In this document: positions 7,234 to 16,635 of the stretch, in pieces
Numbering within the stretch: the stretch's first letter is position 1
Layout: each line of letters opens with the position of its first letter
Assembly: GCA_964388245.1 (NCBI GenBank)
Contig: CAYLZH010000012.1
Location: 1-35,946, forward strand
DNA from: JAIOYV01 sp964388245
Lineage (GTDB): Bacteria; Bacteroidota; Bacteroidia; Bacteroidales; M50B96
Direction: 5' to 3'
Length of the DNA: 35,946 bases
Program-made: the position numbers and the translations under genes
Notes under the pieces: generated by a model
What the model saw: only the letters and a program-made list of their open reading frames with translations
Database searches by the model: none
What the model was told of the DNA's origin: nothing

Positions 7234-10200
7234 TTATTCTTTAACCAACTTGTTAATAATAAATTGGTTGTTATAGGATAATTTATAGTAATAAATTCCG
7301 GGAGCCAGGTTTTTGTTTTGGTATTGAATACTTTGCTTGCCTTCGGGATAATCTTTCGAGCAGATTATGTCAATTGTTCTTCCGGTATTGTCAATTAAAG
7401 TAATATCAACTTTCCCAGCTTCAGGAATTATAAATTCAATTGTTGCTACATCAGTAAATGGATTTGGGAAATATGAACTCGAAATCATAATATCCGTTTC
7501 ATTTGCTTTTTGTGAAATATTTCCAACAATTGAAATCTGATTTTCATTAAAATAGTTATCTCCTTCGATCCATTGCTGAACCCTAAGAATTATTTCCTGA
7601 TTGGAAGATTGGTTCCAATGTATTAGAGTAAATCTTTCACCTTCACTGATATTCTCAAGCTGATCGCTATACAGGTCATCACCCCAGATACTTATAGCCA
7701 TATGATCGTTGGTAAATACCGAGGCACCAATTATTTCTCCTGATGCTGAAAGAACAGCTATCTCATCACCATACTGTGGTCGTTCATCCCAGGCTGTTAA
7801 CGGAATTCCAAGGGTCATATTCGAACCGGTATTGCCTGGTTTGGAGAAATATTGCATATCAGGCTTATTTATTTCTGACTTGGACGAAGGCCCATTTGCC
7901 GGGTAGGTGAGCGTGTTTGTAACATCCAGCAAGACCTGGTATCCGTCGCCGGGTATCAAATTACCAATCAGGTTAAGATTGAAATAAGGCCATACCGAAT
8001 TACCATCCTGATCTTTCAGAATTAAGATGTTCGAGTAAATGGTCGATACCATATCAACTGCATCGCCAGGTGTCATTCTTAGATAGCCAATGAAACTCCA
8101 ACCTGCTGCAACATTTATAGGAGTAGATTCTGGGATTACTATTTCTCCAGGAATTGGGCAAATAACTGTATCGGTGCAGTTTACCTGGTATCCTTCGCCA
8201 ACTGTGTAATCACCAATCAGGTTTAGATTGAAATAAGGCCAGTACGAATCGCCATAGGTATCTTTAACAAGTATGATATTGCTGACTACAGGACTAAACA
8301 CATCAGGCATCGATGCATTATACGGATTTACAAAGGTAGAGAAGTATCCCCAACCTTGATTGATAGTTACATTATGAACCGTATCGAGATCGTATTCAAC
8401 AACTGTTGATGCAATATTTGTGCAGGAGTTCAGATCAGATATTTCTACTGAGAATGTACCTGGCACTGTTGTTTCAATGGTTTGGTCGGTACTTCCTGTG
8501 TTCCAGTTATATGTTGCAAAACCAGCCCCGGCATCCAATACAAGTGTCTCACCCGGTACTATGGTATAAGCAGGATTTAGAGTTGAAACTGGTAAGGCAT
8601 TAACGGTTAATACCATTTCATCGCTTCCCTGACATCCATTTGTATCAGTAACTGTAACGCTGTATGTATCTGCTGATGATACAGGAATTGTTGGAGTTGT
8701 TTCACCAGTCGACCAAGCATAGGCAGCATAGCTTCCAGCATCCAGTGTAATTGATCCACCTTCACAGATTACCTGATCGACACCCAGGTCGGGCGTAGGT
8801 AATGGATTCACTGTTAATACCATTTCNNNNNNNNNNNNNNNNNNNNNNNNNNNNNNNNNNNNNNNNNNNNNNNNNNNNNNNNNNNNNNNNNNNNNNNNNN
8901 NNNNNNNNNNNNNNNNNNNNNNNNNNTATGTATCTGCTGATGAGACAGTAATTGTAGGTGCTGTTCCACCTGTTGACCAATCATATGAAGAATAGATACC
9001 AGCATCGAGTGTAACTGATCCACCTTCACAGATTTCCTGATCGGCACCCAGGTCGGGCGTAGGTAATGGATTCACTGTTAATACCATTTCATCGCTTCCC
9101 AGGCAACCGTTTGCATCAGTAACTGTAACGCTGTATGTATCTGCTGATGAGACAGTAATTGTAGGTGCTGTTCCACCTGTTGACCAATAATATGAAGAAT
9201 AGCTACCAGCATCGAGTGTAACTGACCCACCTTCACAGATTTCCTGATCGACACCCAGGTCGGGCGTAGGTAATGGATTCACTGTTAATACCATTTCATC
9301 GCTTCCCAGGCAACCGTTTGCATCAGTAACTGTAACGCTGTATGTATCTGCTGATGAGACAGTAATTGTAGGTGCTGTTCCACCTGTTGACCAATCATAT
9401 GAAGAATAGCTACCAGCATCGAGTGTAACTGACCCATCTTCGCAGATTTCCTGATCGGCACCCAGGTTGGGAGTTGGAAGAGAATTAACTGAAATGTTTA
9501 TGTCATCCGTTCCCTGGCAACCTGCGATATCAGTAACAGTAACACTATAGTTATCTGCTGATGAAACGCTTATAGTTTGTGAGGTAGAACCTGTTGACCA
9601 AAGATAAGTGCTATAATTTCCTGCATCAAGTAAAGTTGAGTCCCCAAAACAGATTGCCTGGTCTGGACCCAAATCCGGAGATATGGACTGGCTCATACTT
9701 ATATTAATATCATCACTACTTTCACAATTATTATTAGAAACTGTTACACTATAACTGCCCGAGCTGGTTACAAATATACTATGAGTAAATTCTGCGGTTG
9801 ACCACAAATATGATGTGTGGCCTGCACCGGCATCAAGAAGAACTGTACCACCAATGCAAACAGTTTGATCGGCACCCAAATCAACAACAGGTGAAGGATC
9901 AACACTAAGAACAAAACTGTCGCTGTCATCACATCCTTCAACATTTGTTACTGTAACAGTAAATGTATCTGCAATTGAAACAGTAATCATTTGTGTAGAT
10001 TCTCCGGTCGACCAATTATATGAGTTAAAGCTTCCGGCATCAAGTGTATAGCTTTCGCCATCGCAAATTGTTGTGTCATCAGGTAGAGTGACAACCGGTG
10101 ATGAATAATATGAAATATTTATCAGATCTGATTTTGTACAACCGTTTGCACCAGTTACAGTTACTTTGTAGGTGCCTGCTGCTGTAACCAGAAGTGTTTG

Positions 10201-13200
10201 ATCTGTGGAACCATCTGACCATACATACGATCCGGAAGCTCCTGCATCTAATAAGTGAGTTTCTCCGTCGCATAATGTAAGATCGGGGCCAAGGTTTACA
10301 TCTGGCCGCGGTAGGAAATTATAGAAAACACTATCACTCGACTCACAACTATATGAGTTAGTAACAGTAACAGCATAAGTTCCTGTAGTTGCAATTAATA
10401 TGCTTTGCAGGGTGCTTCCGGTCGACCATAAATAACTATCGTGTACCCCGGCATTTAGTGATACGAAGAAACCGGAACATAATTCCTGATCGGCACCAAG
10501 ATCAACAGAAGGGGCGGGTAGGGCAGTAATATCCACATCATCTGAATCCTGACATCCGTTTGAATCAGTTACAGTTACTGTAAAAGCACCTGTGGTACTT
10601 GCCTCAATTGTTTGAGAGTTTTCGCCGGTTGACCATGCGTAGCTTGAAAATACGCCTGCATCGAGTACAGCAGGTTCATTTTCACAAATTGTTTGATCGG
10701 CTCCTAAATCAACAACTGGCAATGAGTAAATAAATACATCGATTTGATCAGTACCTGTACATCCGTTTCCATCTGTTACAGTAACTGAATAAGTACCTAC
10801 AGTTGAAACATCAATAGTTGCATTTGTGCTTCCATTGCTCCAGTTGTATTGACTAAAGGTACCAGGATCTAATGTGGCAGATGAACCGTCGCACAATGAA
10901 ATATCACTTCCAAGATCAGGTTGTGGTGCTGAATATACTTCAACATAAATTGATGCAGAATTTGTACAATTGTATGCATTTGATACAACAACCGAATAAG
11001 TTCCGGTTGTATTTACCAGAATAGTTTGATCGGTTACACCATTTGACCAGAGATAGCCTGAATGGCTTCCGGCATCAAGAGTAGTTGACCCTCCTTCACA
11101 GAAAGCCTGATTAGGACCAAGATTTACTGAGGGAAGACTGTGTACTGTTATAAGAATATCATCAGTTCCTGAACAGCTATTAATGTCGGTTACTGTTACA
11201 GAGTAATTGCCTGACTGTGTAACTGTTAAATATTGGGAAGTTTCACCACCTGACCATTCATACGAAGAATAGAATCCTGCATCAAGAGTAGTAGATTGTC
11301 CGTCGCAGAATTCCTGATCGGGTCCTAAATCAGGTGTTGGTAATGGATTAACGGAGATTTGAATATCATCGCTGTTTGAACAATTATTAGCATCAGTAAC
11401 CGTAACACTATACAACCCGGCTAATGATACGCTCAATGTTGCTCCTGCAGATCCTCCGGTCCAGCTATAAGCCGGGAAAGTTCCGGGATCAAGGACAATT
11501 ACATCGCCCTCGCAAATTGTTTGATCAGGACCTAAGTTTGGTAAAGGTAATTCATGAACGGTCACCAGAATATCGTCTGAGCTTTCACAACCCTCAGCAG
11601 TACTGACAGTTACACTATACGTCCCGCTTGAATTTACAAATAAAGTTTGATTAGTTGATCCGTAATTCCAGTTGTAGGTGCTAAACGAACCGGCATCGAG
11701 CGTGAGCGAACCACCGGCACAAAATGCCTGATCGGCACCCAGGTTAACGTGTGTATATGTCTGGAAAGTAACCATGATATCATCTGATCCTTCACATCCG
11801 TTTGCATCAGTGACAGTAACTGAATATGTCCCGGTCGTACTGACATATATCGACTGGGATGTTTCAGATGTACTCCATAAATATGCTGAAGCAACAGGTG
11901 CAGACAGAAGCAATGAATCGCCATCACATAGGGTTTCATCATTTCCAAGATCAACTGCCGGAAGTGGATTCACTGTAACTACAGCGCTTCCGGTTCCTGT
12001 ACAGGTATTCAGATCAGTTACTGTAACCGTGTACGTGTCAGATTGGGTTACATCAATTGTTTGTGTGGAAGCAAAGGTTGACCAAGAAAAGGAGATATAA
12101 TTACCGGCATCTAAAGTTAATACTTCACCATCACATATTTCCTGGTTTCCACCTAAATTAACAATGGGATTCGAATGGAATGTAACAAGAATGTCATCTG
12201 AGTTTTCACAACCTTCAAGGTTTGTAATGGTTACTGAATAGGTGCCAGACAATAATACACTGATTTGTTGTACGTTTTCACCCGTTGACCACAGATATGA
12301 TGTGTGTGAACCCGCATCGAGTACAACGGCGTTTCCTTCACAACTTTCCTGATCAGCACCAAGATTAACTACTGGTAAAGAGTTTATAGTTGCTACAATG
12401 TCGTCCGAGTTTTGGCATCCATTATTGTCGGTTACTGTAACCGAATAGGTTCCAGCAGTATTTATTGTAATTGTTTGGTCTGTTGATGCATCTGACCAGA
12501 TATATTCCGTGAAGGATCCTGCATCAAGAACTACTGACAATCCATCGCAGAAGCTGGTATCCGGACCCAAATCAACATTAGGCAAAGGATTGCTTGTTAC
12601 ATTGACTGTTGAGGAATTTTGGCATCCATTTGCATCGGTTGCAGTGAGTGTATAATTTCCGGCAGCTGAAACAGTTATCGTTGGTGATGTTTCGGATGTA
12701 CTCCAGTTATAAGCATTGAAAGTACCACCACTTAACGTGAGATTGCCGCCTTCGCAGAAAGCAGTATTGGTACCGAAATCAATTACAGGTAAATCAAATA
12801 CTTCAGTATTTTGACTATCGGATCCGGTACATCCATTTCCATCGGTATAATTATAAGTTATTGTATGTTGTCCAACTCCGGCATTTTGTGGATTAAAAGT
12901 ATTGCCTGAAATACCTGAGCCGGAAAATAAGCCTCCTAAAGGATTTCCTGTAAGTGTGGCAGGTGAAGAATTTAAACAATACGTAGCATCGAGCCCACTA
13001 AAGCTGACACCAGGTAATGAAAGTACTGTAATAGTTACAGTGTCGGAATTTGTACATCCATTTCCGTCGGTTACAGTAACGGAATAGTCACCTGATAAAG
13101 AAACAGTAAGTGTTTGGTTTGAACCTCCATTCGACCAGGAATACGAACTAAATGAGCCCGCATCAAGGATAGTTGAACTACCATCACAAATCGATTGGTC

Positions 13201-15717
13201 AGGGCCTAAATCGACAGTTGGAGCCGGGTTGGATGTTACGGTAACCGAATTCGAACTTGAACAGGAATTAGAATCAATAACCGTTAAAGAATATAAACCT
13301 GCTACGGCCACATCTATTGTTTGTGTTGTTGCAGAATTACTCCAACTGTATTGATCGAAACTACCACCATTTAAAGTCAGGCTTTCACCTTCGCAAAGCG
13401 AAGTGTTCGGTCCAAAATTTATTACCGGCAAGGCAAATACTTCTGTCATTTGATTATACGATCCCGTACATCCGTTACCATCGGTATAGCTGTAAGCAAT
13501 TGTCCATTGACCAATACCGGCTGTTCCGGGATTAAAATTATTTCCTGATATTCCCTGTCCTGAAAATGTTCCACCTGTGGGATTAGGTGTAAGAATAACT
13601 GATGAAGAATTTATACAATAGCTTGCATCAAGTCCGGTAAATGTTACAGTTGGATTTGCGGATATTGTAAGCATTGCATTGTCGGAATTAACACATCCAT
13701 ACTCATCAGTAACAGTAACAGAGTAAGTGCCTCCGGTACCAACAGTAATTGAAGGATATGTTGATCCTGTATTCCAGTTATAGGAACTAAAACTACCGGG
13801 ATAGTAGAATTTCGTATTACCTTCGCATATGGTTGCATCAGCTCCTAAATCGGGTGTTGGTAAAGGCTTTGCAACTACTTCTACTGAATCGGTATTCTGA
13901 CATCCGGTTGCATCGGTAACTGTAAGGTAATAAGTACCTGCTACCGAGACAGTAATTGTTTGTGTTGTCTCTGTTGTACTCCAGTAATAACTCGAAAATG
14001 TTCCAGGATCGAGAGTTAGTGTAGTTCCCGCACATAAATATGCAGTATCATATAAACTGATTGATGGAGAGGAATGAACTGTGGTACTTACAATTTCATT
14101 ATCAGTACAATTGGTCGATGGATCGGTATATGAGTAAGTAATATTGTGAGTTCCGATACCTGCCATTGATGGTGAAAAAGTAGAACCTGTTACTCCTGGT
14201 CCTGAAAATGTCCCACCGGATGGCGATCCGGTTAAAGTAACCGTTGGATCATTATAGCAATAATCACTGGCAAGGCCGCTTATGCTCACTGAAAGGTCAA
14301 CATAGGAGATGTTTACTGTATCGGAATTCTGGCAACCGTTTGCATCAGTTGCGGTTATTGAATAATCTCCTGCAAGTGTCACAATTAAATAAGGATAAGT
14401 TGATCCATTACTCCATAAGTATGAGCTAAAATAACCGGCATTTAATATGGTATTTCCACCCACGCAGATTTCCTGATCATTTCCAAGATTTACAGTGGGT
14501 AATGCATTAACTGTTGTACTTTCAGAATGAGAATTTGATACGCCATAAGGATCAGTATAAGAATAGGTTATTGTATGACTGCCGGTTCCTGCGTTTGCCG
14601 GATAGAAAATATCTCCCGTCATTCCCGGACCAGAAAAGGTTCCGCCTGCCGGATCGCCAACTAAAGTATCAGGTTGATCATCTATACAATAGCTACTCTC
14701 TAATCCCGTAAAAGTAACGAACGGAAGATCTTTAACCTTAACGGTTTGTGTTGCTGTATCGGAACACCCGCCGGCATTCATATAGGTATATGATACTGTA
14801 TGTGTTCCTACGCCTGCTGTAGCAGCAGTAAAAATTGAGCCACTTATTCCCGGCCCAAAAAATGTTCCTCCTGATGGGCTACCTGTTAAGGATACTGCCG
14901 GTGCTGCAACTGAATAACTTGTATCTAACCCGCTAAATGATACTGTTGGGTTATCGTAAACTGTTGTGTTTAATACATATGAATTTGGGTAGCCTGAAGG
15001 TGGTGTGTATTCGTATACCACATAAGTTCCAAGCGGATTTGCTCCTGCTACCGAAGGATCGAAGGTGTTTCCTACAACACCGGTACCGGAAAACGTTCCA
15101 CCTGACGGATTTCCTGTAAGAACCGAAGGAGGATCAGTAACACAGTAACTACTGGCAAGTCCGCTAAATGTAACTGGCGTTAAGGCCTGATCTGCCAGGG
15201 CAATAATTCCTGTCATCCCGTTTGTTACATAGGTTCCACCATTTGGGAACATGCCTGTAAGGACATAGTCGGCTGTAACTAAATCAAAAATGGCCCCGTC
15301 TGATGCCCGGTATGCTTTGTAACTAAAAGCTTCGCCGGCAACAAATCCATTTTCAACACCTCCATCTTTACCCATGGCTGCTATTATGGCAGGTGCACCG
15401 GATGTATACATGGAATAACCACCACATGCCAGAGTCCCAAGCGAATCGTAAAAAACACCAATATAATCACCGGTTTGAATTGAATTCCCTCCAAAATAAA
15501 TATTTGCTTCAGGAAAAATCATAAGGGTATGATTCGATGCATTGATTGAATATGACCACGGAAAGGATTGTATTGATTGACCTTCCAATAACATTTCAAT
15601 TGTAGTTAAATCATTAACCTCTTTTTTACCTGAATGAGAAATGTCTTGTATTTCTTTCGCATTTAATAAACCTAATAGAAATAAAGACATTAAGGTAAGT
15701 GTAAAGGACTTTTTCAT
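7234..15717 (-). CDS. Giant T9SS-secreted surface protein with PKD/Ig-like repeat array
   Basis: About 2827 residues as represented, with a 100-N gap. The ATG at 15717 gives a clear signal peptide (MKKSFTLTLMSLFLLGLLNA); a GTG eight codons earlier does not. Order: a GDYIGVFYDSLGTLACGGY module (about 50-177); at least 32 Ig/PKD-like repeats (about 180-2440) of two types; a twin W-S-F/W-G-Y module of two roughly 75-residue repeats (about 2449-2606); an MTLGIPL...GDEI module; and a type-A T9SS sorting tail (about 2749-2827, starting YFPNPF, ending IINKLVKE). Nearly every repeat has two cysteines. Likely a long surface stalk or adhesin; ligand unknown. It starts 45 bp after the GIN lipoprotein gene, probably in one operon. 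Confidence 0.88.
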   Translation of the reverse strand: MKKSFTLTLMSLFLLGLLNAKEIQDISHSGKKEVNDLTTIEMLLEGQSIQSFPWSYSINASNHTLMIFPEANIYFGGNSIQTGDYIGVFYDSLGTLACGGYSMYTSGAPAIIAAMGKDGGVENGFVAGEAFSYKAYRASDGAIFDLVTADYVLTGMFPNGGTYVTNGMTGIIALADQALTPVTFSGLASSYCVTDPPSVLTGNPSGGTFSGTGVVGNTFDPSVAGANPLGTYVVYEYTPPSGYPNSYVLNTTVYDNPTVSFSGLDTSYSVAAPAVSLTGSPSGGTFFGPGISGSIFTAATAGVGTHTVSYTYMNAGGCSDTATQTVKVKDLPFVTFTGLESSYCIDDQPDTLVGDPAGGTFSGPGMTGDIFYPANAGTGSHTITYSYTDPYGVSNSHSESTTVNALPTVNLGNDQEICVGGNTILNAGYFSSYLWSNGSTYPYLIVTLAGDYSITATDANGCQNSDTVNISYVDLSVSISGLASDYCYNDPTVTLTGSPSGGTFSGPGVTGSTFSPSMAGIGTHNITYSYTDPSTNCTDNEIVSTTVHSSPSISLYDTAYLCAGTTLTLDPGTFSSYYWSTTETTQTITVSVAGTYYLTVTDATGCQNTDSVEVVAKPLPTPDLGADATICEGNTKFYYPGSFSSYNWNTGSTYPSITVGTGGTYSVTVTDEYGCVNSDNAMLTISANPTVTFTGLDASYCINSSSVILTPNPTGGTFSGQGISGNNFNPGTAGIGQWTIAYSYTDGNGCTGSYNQMTEVFALPVINFGPNTSLCEGESLTLNGGSFDQYSWSNSATTQTIDVAVAGLYSLTVIDSNSCSSSNSVTVTSNPAPTVDLGPDQSICDGSSTILDAGSFSSYSWSNGGSNQTLTVSLSGDYSVTVTDGNGCTNSDTVTITVLSLPGVSFSGLDATYCLNSSPATLTGNPLGGLFSGSGISGNTFNPQNAGVGQHTITYNYTDGNGCTGSDSQNTEVFDLPVIDFGTNTAFCEGGNLTLSGGTFNAYNWSTSETSPTITVSAAGNYTLTATDANGCQNSSTVNVTSNPLPNVDLGPDTSFCDGLSVVLDAGSFTEYIWSDASTDQTITINTAGTYSVTVTDNNGCQNSDDIVATINSLPVVNLGADQESCEGNAVVLDAGSHTSYLWSTGENVQQISVLLSGTYSVTITNLEGCENSDDILVTFHSNPIVNLGGNQEICDGEVLTLDAGNYISFSWSTFASTQTIDVTQSDTYTVTVTDLNTCTGTGSAVVTVNPLPAVDLGNDETLCDGDSLLLSAPVASAYLWSTSETSQSIYVSTTGTYSVTVTDANGCEGSDDIMVTFQTYTHVNLGADQAFCAGGSLTLDAGSFSTYNWNYGSTNQTLFVNSSGTYSVTVSTAEGCESSDDILVTVHELPLPNLGPDQTICEGDVIVLDPGTFPAYSWTGGSAGATLSVSLAGLYSVTVTDANNCSNSDDIQISVNPLPTPDLGPDQEFCDGQSTTLDAGFYSSYEWSGGETSQYLTVTQSGNYSVTVTDINSCSGTDDILITVHSLPSVNLGPNQAFCEGGSTTLDAGSHSGYLWSNGVTDQTILVNTTGTYSVVVSNAYNCTNSASIYVEVYSAPQPDLGSDISLCDGSSATLDPGTFSQYNWSNGSTNATIDVSTVGTYSVTVTDGNGCTGTDQIDVFIYSLPVVDLGADQTICENEPAVLDAGVFSSYAWSTGENSQTIEASTTGAFTVTVTDSNGCQDSDDVDITALPAPSVDLGADQELCSGFFVSLNAGVHDSYLWSTGSTLQSILIATTGTYAVTVTNSYSCESSDSVFYNFLPRPDVNLGPDLTLCDGETHLLDAGASGSYVWSDGSTDQTLLVTAAGTYKVTVTGANGCTKSDLINISYYSSPVVTLPDDTTICDGESYTLDAGSFNSYNWSTGESTQMITVSIADTFTVTVTNVEGCDDSDSFVLSVDPSPVVDLGADQTVCIGGTVLLDAGAGHTSYLWSTAEFTHSIFVTSSGSYSVTVSNNNCESSDDINISMSQSISPDLGPDQAICFGDSTLLDAGNYSTYLWSTGSTSQTISVSSADNYSVTVTDIAGCQGTDDINISVNSLPTPNLGADQEICEDGSVTLDAGSYSSYDWSTGGTAPTITVSSADTYSVTVTDANGCLGSDEMVLTVNPLPTPDLGVDQEICEGGSVTLDAGSYSSYYWSTGGTAPTITVSSADTYSVTVTDANGCLGSDEMVLTVNPLPTPDLGADQEICEGGSVTLDAGIYSSYDWSTGGTAPTITVSSADTXXXXXXXXXXXXXXXXXXXXXXXXXXXXXXXXXXEMVLTVNPLPTPDLGVDQVICEGGSITLDAGSYAAYAWSTGETTPTIPVSSADTYSVTVTDTNGCQGSDEMVLTVNALPVSTLNPAYTIVPGETLVLDAGAGFATYNWNTGSTDQTIETTVPGTFSVEISDLNSCTNIASTVVEYDLDTVHNVTINQGWGYFSTFVNPYNASMPDVFSPVVSNIILVKDTYGDSYWPYFNLNLIGDYTVGEGYQVNCTDTVICPIPGEIVIPESTPINVAAGWSFIGYLRMTPGDAVDMVSTIYSNILILKDQDGNSVWPYFNLNLIGNLIPGDGYQVLLDVTNTLTYPANGPSSKSEINKPDMQYFSKPGNTGSNMTLGIPLTAWDERPQYGDEIAVLSASGEIIGASVFTNDHMAISIWGDDLYSDQLENISEGERFTLIHWNQSSNQEIILRVQQWIEGDNYFNENQISIVGNISQKANETDIMISSSYFPNPFTDVATIEFIIPEAGKVDITLIDNTGRTIDIICSKDYPEGKQSIQYQNKNLAPGIYYYKLSYNNQFIINKLVKE
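8395..15180 (-). repeat. Tandem PKD/Ig-like coding repeats, two types
   Basis: Type B, about 69 residues (207 bp): P-x-x-DLG-x-DQ-x-IC ... LDAG ... Y-x-WS-x-G ... T-x-SVTVTD-x-NGC-x-x-SD; I count 26, the last one degenerate (first Cys lost). Type A, about 73 residues: V-x-FSGL-x-x-SYC ... GGTFSG-x-G-[IV]-x-G ... YTD; I count six, three at the N-terminal end and three interspersed among the first type-B copies. Type-B copies 22-25, next to the gap, are almost identical, while copies 1-21 have diverged, indicating recent expansion at the C-terminal side. Confidence 0.9.
8827..8926. other. Assembly gap (100 N) within the PKD-like repeats
   Basis: Exactly 100 N, the usual placeholder for a gap of unknown size. 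Comparison with the intact neighbouring copy shows the missing part of a single repeat would be 43 bp; because the period is 207 bp, the true length should be 43 + 207n. 43 and 100 leave the same remainder modulo 3, which is why the reading frame appears uninterrupted. Confidence 0.9.
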
Positions 15718-15761
15718 GTTTTCTAATTTTTTTAAGATCACTATTATTATGAGTTGTTTAG

Positions 15762-16499
15762 TTATTCGTTCAAATTGAGCAATTTACCGTTGCCGCTTTG
15801 CTCTTCAATAAAAACATAGGATGGATACCCGGAATAATAGATATCACCCGAATTGAGTAAACGTACAATAAGTTCTTTGGTTACATTCACATATATGTCG
15901 CCAGTTGAGATATTGGTTATGAAAGCGTATCCACAGGAAAGGCTGTCTGCATAGACATAACCTGTTCCGTCAGTATGAATATAGGATACTCCTGCCATAC
16001 CTTTAATTGAAAATTTTCCGGAACCTCCGTTTAAACTATAAGCGAAAGTTTTACAATTGACTAATATGTCGGCAGTTGATAATCCGGACCATACCTCGTA
16101 TGTAAAGTTATCGGAATTTAAGGTATCAGTAAATTTCAAATCTATTTCTCCCTCTACTTTTATGTGTATTAATGAATCAACATAAATTCTTAGTACTGGT
16201 TTATTCTTAAATGATCGCAACCAATTGCACTGGTTTTCATTTTTTATGGTAATATGCTGATTATTATTTGTGATTGAGATATGTGGTGTTATTTTTTCAC
16301 CAGCTACAATCTCAATATATTCCGAGCTATCAGGGATGATCTCGACAGAGAATACATCTTCGATAGTTATTCCGGTGAAGTCTCCTGGTTTTCTTTCCTC
16401 TATAATAATTGCACCTGTGGAGTGCAGACATCGATCCGGCTTGCAGCCAAAGATAAGGAAAATAAATGAAAATACAATAAAGGTTTTGTTCACATGCAT
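15762..16499 (-). CDS. GIN-domain (DUF2807-like) lipoprotein
   Basis: 245 residues from the ATG at 16499; a TTG eight codons upstream would spoil the signal peptide and overlaps the promoter element. The N-terminus is a lipoprotein signal ending at FIFLIFGC, so Cys is the probable lipidated residue. The body matches the GIN/'putative auto-transporter adhesin head' type: PGDFTGITIEDVFSVEII followed by short beta strands with G-S-G, T-G-D and N-S-G-D-I turns, expected to form a small right-handed beta-helix. Function in this family is unknown. It has its own promoter and lies directly upstream of the giant surface-protein gene. Confidence 0.72.
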   Translation of the reverse strand: MHVNKTFIVFSFIFLIFGCKPDRCLHSTGAIIIEERKPGDFTGITIEDVFSVEIIPDSSEYIEIVAGEKITPHISITNNNQHITIKNENQCNWLRSFKNKPVLRIYVDSLIHIKVEGEIDLKFTDTLNSDNFTYEVWSGLSTADILVNCKTFAYSLNGGSGKFSIKGMAGVSYIHTDGTGYVYADSLSCGYAFITNISTGDIYVNVTKELIVRLLNSGDIYYSGYPSYVFIEEQSGNGKLLNLNE

Positions 16500-16520
16500 T
16501 GCTGAATCATAATTACATGC

Positions 16521-16549
16521 CAAAAATAGAAAAATGTTTTCAAATCAAA
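16521..16549 (-). promoter_or_regulatory. Bacteroidota-type promoter of the GIN lipoprotein gene
   Basis: On the minus strand: TTTG (-33), a 17-bp spacer, then TATTTTTG, an exact TAnnTTTG -7 element. The ATG follows 22 bp after the -7 element. This is the best complete promoter in the window and probably also serves the downstream giant gene. Confidence 0.62.
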
Positions 16550-16612
16550 TTAATGCAACTTCTTGCATTTGTCATTTAAGTACATTTTTTTAATTCCATT
16601 GAGATTAAGAGT

Positions 16613-16635
16613 TATCAATTGTTTTGTAATTGATA
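16613..16635. repeat. Perfect 8-bp inverted repeat after the TPR-like gene
   Basis: TATCAATT and AATTGATA around a 7-base spacer, directly after the stop codon at 16636-16638. No T tract follows on the minus strand, so it is either a weak terminator or a protein-binding site upstream of the GIN-lipoprotein promoter. Confidence 0.4.
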
